Made by a program: the position numbers and the translations under genes | Notes under the pieces: generated by a model | The model's database searches: none | The model's input: only the letters and a program-made list of their open reading frames with translations | What the model was told of the DNA's origin: nothing | Assembly: GCA_013361075.1 (NCBI GenBank) | Contig: JABWAJ010000213.1 | Coordinates: 1-8,753 of the forward strand | Length of the DNA stretch: 8,753 nucleotides | Direction: 5' to 3' | From: Saprospiraceae bacterium | GTDB taxonomy: Bacteria > Bacteroidota > Bacteroidia > Chitinophagales > Saprospiraceae | Shown: positions 6,182-8,753 of the stretch, piece by piece | Numbering within the stretch: position 1 is the stretch's first letter | Layout: each line of letters begins with the position of its first letter

Positions 6182-6469
6182 TTAGATGTGTTTCAATTCA
6201 TCAGGCAGATTGTAAAAAGTTGGATGGCGATAAACTTTGTCATTGGCCGGATCAAAGAGCGACTCACTTTCATCGGGATTGGATGCAGTAATGTGCGCTG
6301 ATTCTACCACCCAGATGCTGATTCCTTCGTTGCGCCGGGTGTACACATCGCGGGCATTTTCGACGGCCATTTGAGCATCAGCAGCATGCAGGCTGCCGAC
6401 GTGTTTATGACTCAGACCGCTTTTGCTGCGGATGAAAACTTCCCATAACGGCCAGTTTTTTTTGTGCAT
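6182..6469 (-). CDS. paaB: 1,2-phenylacetyl-CoA epoxidase subunit PaaB
   Basis: The small, non-catalytic subunit of the multicomponent epoxidase that converts phenylacetyl-CoA to its ring 1,2-epoxide. PaaB binds and bridges the PaaA/PaaC oxygenase. From ATG 6469 the protein is 95 residues, the normal length. The sequence is diagnostic: WPLWEVFIRSKSGLSHKHVG at residues 5-24, then LHAADAQMAVENARDVYTRR, SIWVV, and a C-terminal YRHPTFYNLP. The open frame extends 18 codons upstream (to 6523) with a Thr/Lys-rich sequence outside the family, so I use the internal ATG. It is preceded by an A-rich leader rather than a Shine-Dalgarno. In known paa operons paaB follows paaA directly and precedes paaC; here a nuclease gene and a palindrome lie between, and paaC is not next. 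The gene itself looks intact. Confidence 0.92.
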   Translation of the reverse strand: MHKKNWPLWEVFIRSKSGLSHKHVGSLHAADAQMAVENARDVYTRRNEGISIWVVESAHITASNPDESESLFDPANDKVYRHPTFYNLPDELKHI

Positions 6470-6530
6470 GTTTATTTCTGTTGTTTTATCAGTGTCTGTC
6501 TTTAGCGTTCGAGAGTAAGGCATATTTTAC

Positions 6531-6572
6531 CCCAAAAACGGGAGTTTACTGGCGTAAATGACCGATTTTGGG
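6531..6572. repeat. Long two-tier palindrome upstream of paaB
   Basis: The outer arms cccaaaaacgg (6531-6541) and ccgattttggg (6562-6572) pair over 11 bp with one mismatch. Inside, tttac (6545-6549) and gtaaa (6554-6558) pair around a four-base loop, separated from the outer stem by a symmetric 3x3 internal loop. In the direction of paaB transcription the T-run comes before the stem and no U-tract follows, so it is not a classical intrinsic terminator for the nuclease gene. It could be an operator, an RNA processing hairpin, or a repeat left by insertion. It lies 61 bp before the paaB ATG. Confidence 0.6.
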
Positions 6573-6612
6573 AAAAAAATATTACGCGGCTATCGGACTA
6601 TAAAAACAGACA

Positions 6613-7590
6613 TTAATTAGCCTCTTTAAGGGATTGTATGATCGCACGAACTTCCTCCAAGGAGAGGTCCGTTAGTGTTGCAAGCAGGTCCTCTGATATT
6701 CCATTTTTCAGGCCATTGGCAATGATGTGTCGTTTGGCCAATTGAATGCCGCCTTCAAGTCCTTCCTGGCGGCCTTCCTGGCGGCCTTTCTCAAGACCTT
6801 TCTCAAGACCTTTCTCAAGACCTTTCTCAAGACCTTCTTTTAATCCCACTTCTTTGACTTCAGCTAAAATTGCTTCTTCGATGCCCATGGACTTCCTATT
6901 TTTATAAATCAAATCCAATTCCTTTTCAAATTTAACGGAATTTTCCAACTCTGCAAAATGGACGTAATACCGGATAAAGTTCGATAATTTTCTAACCGTA
7001 TTGGTATCATACCCCCTTTCTACCAAACGCCGAACAATGGACAATTTCATATTCATGATTACATCGTCCTTTACAGAACGACGAAGGCCCATTCTGGCAG
7101 CTTCCAATACAATGGCAAAAACATTATCACTCGCAGCTAATTCTTCCGGGGAATGGTCAGGCAATGCAAAAGCGTTAAACCGATAAATAATTTCTGTACC
7201 CCAAAATTCGTAGCGATATTCGTTTACATGAAATTTCTTTTGACTATCCGTGTAAATTGCCAAAGCTGTGATTGGTCGTTCATAACGATCCTGAATCCGA
7301 TAGGCACTTTGGAACATGCGTTTAGCAAAAACAGGGTCGGGATAGCCCTGAACTTCTACATGGAAAAGGAACCAATGCTCCTCTCCACTTTTATGCCAGG
7401 CTTTGATCAATTTATCGGCACGCCGCAATTGAGCGTCGGACGTCGGGAGCAATTGCTCCAATTCTTTGTCCAAAAATTCAAAGCCTCGATCAAAATCAAT
7501 CAATGCTGCATTTTCAGGAAAAAAGAAACGCAACATGTCGTCTATAAAGTCTTCAATAATGCCTTTCCAAAGCGTATCGCGACCAACCAT
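6613..7590 (-). CDS. Rpn family recombination-promoting nuclease / putative transposase
   Basis: A 325-residue PD-(D/E)XK nuclease-like protein of the Rpn (PDDEXK transposase-like) family. The N-terminal nuclease core shows RRADKLIKAW with probable catalytic Asp59, then WFLFHVEVQGYPDPVFAKRM, where Glu79-Val80-Gln81 is the E-x-Q form of the active site. YRYEFWGTEII follows. A helical region with RLVERGYD and a Tyr-rich segment comes next, then a GLEKGLEK/GRQEG tandem repeat (about residues 250-283) and a short C-terminal helical tail. Family members are DNA nucleases that raise recombination, often in many copies per genome. It lies between paaA and paaB on the same strand, 36 nt after the paaA stop, and could be read through from paaA. 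The coding sequence is locally much AT-richer than paaA, suggesting acquisition. Start ATG 7590 fits the family N-terminus; no clear Shine-Dalgarno. Confidence 0.82.
   Translation of the reverse strand: MVGRDTLWKGIIEDFIDDMLRFFFPENAALIDFDRGFEFLDKELEQLLPTSDAQLRRADKLIKAWHKSGEEHWFLFHVEVQGYPDPVFAKRMFQSAYRIQDRYERPITALAIYTDSQKKFHVNEYRYEFWGTEIIYRFNAFALPDHSPEELAASDNVFAIVLEAARMGLRRSVKDDVIMNMKLSIVRRLVERGYDTNTVRKLSNFIRYYVHFAELENSVKFEKELDLIYKNRKSMGIEEAILAEVKEVGLKEGLEKGLEKGLEKGLEKGRQEGRQEGLEGGIQLAKRHIIANGLKNGISEDLLATLTDLSLEEVRAIIQSLKEAN
6762..6837. repeat. In-frame 12-bp tandem repeats in the Rpn-like gene
   Basis: Four consecutive 12-bp units (ctcaagaccttt at 6790-6801, 6802-6813, 6814-6825, and 6826-6837 with a final c) encode a Glu-Lys-Gly-Leu repeat. 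They are preceded by two units of cttcctggcggc (6762-6773, 6774-6785) encoding Arg-Gln-Glu-Gly. The unit length is a multiple of three, so gain or loss by slippage would change protein length without breaking the frame. Confidence 0.9.
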
Positions 7591-7626
7591 AAGTTGTTGA
7601 TTTTTGGGGAAGTACCAATTATCTCA

Positions 7627-8601
7627 TCAGGCAACCTGAACTTCTTTTTTCAATTCATTCTCCCGTGCACTTCGCTTTTCCGCATAGGCCATTGCTGCTT
7701 CCCGTACCCAGGCGCCCGCCTCATGTGCTTTCACCCTTGCCTGCAGGCGCTGCCGGTTGCAGGGGCCATTGCCCTTCACTACGGCCCAGAATTCATCCCA
7801 GTTGATGGTGCCGAAATCGTATTGCCCTTTTTCTTCGTTCCATTTCAAATCCGGATCGGGGATCGTGAGGCCCAGAAACTCCGCTTGTGGTGCCGTAGCA
7901 TCCACAAAACGCTGGCGCAGTTCGTCATTCGTCAGGCGCTTAATCTTCCATTTCATGGACTGCTCCGTATGCTGAGAATCTTTGTCATTCGGCCCGAACA
8001 TCATCAACGAAGGCCACCACCAACGATTGATGGCATCTTGCGCCATCGCTTTTTGTTCGGGTGTGCCTAGCGCGTATTGAATCACCATCTCCTTGCCTTG
8101 TTTGTGGTGAAAGCTCTCCTCGGCACAAATGCGAACCATTGCCCGCGAATAGGGGCCATAGGAGCAGCGCGCCAACATGGTCTGGTTTTTGATGGCGGCT
8201 CCGTCCACCAGCCAACCAATCACACCAATGTCTGCCCAGTTGAGGGTAGGGTAATTAAAAACGCTGGAGTATTTTGCTTTGCCTGTCAACAGGGCTTCCA
8301 CCATCTCTTCGCGGGTAGCTCCTAACGTTTCGGCGGCGTGGTAGAGGTATTGGCCGTGTCCGCCTTCGTCTTGCACTTTTGCCAGCAAAATCATTTTGCG
8401 GCGCAGGTTGGGGGCGCGGGTGATCCAGGCTCCTTCGGGCAACATGCCTACAATTTCGCTGTGGGCGTGTTGGCTGATCATGCGAATGAGTTGGCGGCGG
8501 TATTCGTCGGGCATCCAGTCGCCAGGTTCAATTTTTTCGCCCTGGGCAATGCGAGTTTCAAATGCGGTCAATTTTTGGGAATCAGTGGGGTTTTGTTCCA
8601 T
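7627..8601 (-). CDS. paaA: 1,2-phenylacetyl-CoA epoxidase catalytic subunit PaaA
   Basis: The catalytic diiron oxygenase subunit of the phenylacetyl-CoA epoxidase, using O2 and electrons from PaaE to epoxidise the CoA-activated aromatic ring. At 324 residues it is slightly longer than the E. coli protein (about 309), mainly through N- and C-terminal extensions. Ferritin-like diiron motifs are visible: HAHSEIVGM with Glu49, KVQDEGGHGQ with the E-x-x-H pair Glu79/His82, and CAEESFHHKQG with Glu162/His165. NRWWWPSLMMFGP (192-204) is a highly typical PaaA block. Two starts adjoin, TTG 8604 and ATG 8601. I choose the ATG because AAGGAG (8615-8610) lies 8 nt before it. Downstream the Rpn-family gene begins 36 nt after the stop, instead of paaB. 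The sequence appears intact and functional. Confidence 0.95.
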   Translation of the reverse strand: MEQNPTDSQKLTAFETRIAQGEKIEPGDWMPDEYRRQLIRMISQHAHSEIVGMLPEGAWITRAPNLRRKMILLAKVQDEGGHGQYLYHAAETLGATREEMVEALLTGKAKYSSVFNYPTLNWADIGVIGWLVDGAAIKNQTMLARCSYGPYSRAMVRICAEESFHHKQGKEMVIQYALGTPEQKAMAQDAINRWWWPSLMMFGPNDKDSQHTEQSMKWKIKRLTNDELRQRFVDATAPQAEFLGLTIPDPDLKWNEEKGQYDFGTINWDEFWAVVKGNGPCNRQRLQARVKAHEAGAWVREAAMAYAEKRSARENELKKEVQVA

Positions 8602-8609
8602 CAAATGAT

Positions 8610-8615
8610 CTCCTT
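8610..8615 (-). promoter_or_regulatory. Strong Shine-Dalgarno for paaA
   Basis: AAGGAG on the minus strand, 8 nt before the ATG at 8601 (5 nt before the alternative TTG at 8604). It is the clearest Shine-Dalgarno in the window and decides the paaA start. A TATAAT hexamer lies upstream at 8639-8634 on the same strand, but I see no matching -35 box, so I do not call it as a promoter. Confidence 0.6.
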
Positions 8616-8700
8616 AAGGAAATAACGGCCGTAATTATACCAGGAATTCATGTTTTATCGGAATTTTAAGATCGAAGTAAAAACAACCTCCTACTGAAAC

Positions 8701-8753
8701 GTAAAACGTGAAGCGTGCCCCAGAACTATCACGTTTCACGCTTCACGTTTCAC
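8701..8753. repeat. Inverted repeat upstream of paaA, running to the window edge
   Basis: Arm 8701-8717 (gtaaaacgtgaagcgtg) is the inverted complement of 8737-8753 with one mismatch, separated by 19 nt. The right side also contains short direct copies of cacgttt (8731-8736 region and 8744-8750). The element probably continues beyond the window. It resembles the simple CGTGAA-type intergenic repeats I associate with Bacteroidota genomes, which is recall and not checked. The rest of the gap 8602-8700 shows only the paaA leader. Confidence 0.6.

Noticed and set aside
6470..6523. 18-residue N-terminal extension of PaaB
   Set aside because: PaaB proteins are about 95 residues and begin close to the MHKKNWPLWEVF segment; the extension has no family similarity.
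6531..6580. Intrinsic terminator for the Rpn-family gene
   Set aside because: The stem is good, but in the direction of transcription (minus strand) the T-run precedes the hairpin and the bases after it read GTAAAATATG. On the plus strand it is followed by A residues.
6562..7620. Target-site duplication flanking the Rpn-family gene (gattttggga near 6564 and gatttttgggga near 7609)
   Set aside because: The two segments are A/T-run-rich, of unequal length and only roughly alike, and no inverted ends accompany them. The likeness is within what low-complexity sequence gives by chance.
7153..8070. 305-codon plus-strand open frame spanning the Rpn-family gene and the 3' half of paaA
   Set aside because: It lies antisense to two genes with clear family motifs, crosses their intergenic gap, and its translation is a Cys/Phe/His-rich mixture without a recognisable domain. 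It is a shadow frame.

Overview
The window looks like chromosomal DNA of a Bacteroidota species, most likely close to Saprospiraceae or a related environmental lineage. The evidence is four matches to the Bacteroidota -7 promoter element TAnnTTTG in front of genes, mostly weak or absent Shine-Dalgarno sequences, lipoprotein-type signal peptides, and stray Uma2 and Rpn/PD-(D/E)XK genes of the kind that are multiplied in these genomes. The genus is inference.

Layout. Positions 1-253 are a non-coding repeat unit with terminal inverted repeats and three internal hairpins. Next come an HMG-CoA lyase-type gene (minus, 291-1145), a two-helix membrane miniprotein (plus, 1349-1573), and a lipoprotein metallophosphoesterase (minus, 1570-2481) whose stop codon overlaps that of the miniprotein. 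A divergent promoter region separates the phosphoesterase from a Uma2 nuclease-like gene (plus, 2583-3134). A convergent gap follows, with one doubtful small ORF.

From 8601 down to 3322 all genes lie on the minus strand, in the order paaA, Rpn-family nuclease, paaB, M14 carboxypeptidase lipoprotein, NTF2/SnoaL-like protein, PLP-dependent deaminase/desulfhydrase. The last three are packed as an operon (4-nt gap, then a 4-nt overlap). paaA and paaB are subunits of the ring 1,2-phenylacetyl-CoA epoxidase. Here an AT-rich nuclease gene separates them, and paaC, paaD and paaE do not follow. The window ends in another inverted repeat (8701-8753) upstream of paaA.

Functionally the window combines CoA-thioester catabolism (phenylacetyl-CoA epoxidation, HMG-CoA cleavage), an exported peptidase with a linked PLP enzyme, and mobile or selfish-looking nuclease genes. 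I see no clear new defence or biosynthetic system. The points most worth a second look are the split paa locus, the palindrome upstream of paaB, and the TIR element at the left edge. No tRNA, rRNA, CRISPR array or full insertion sequence was seen.
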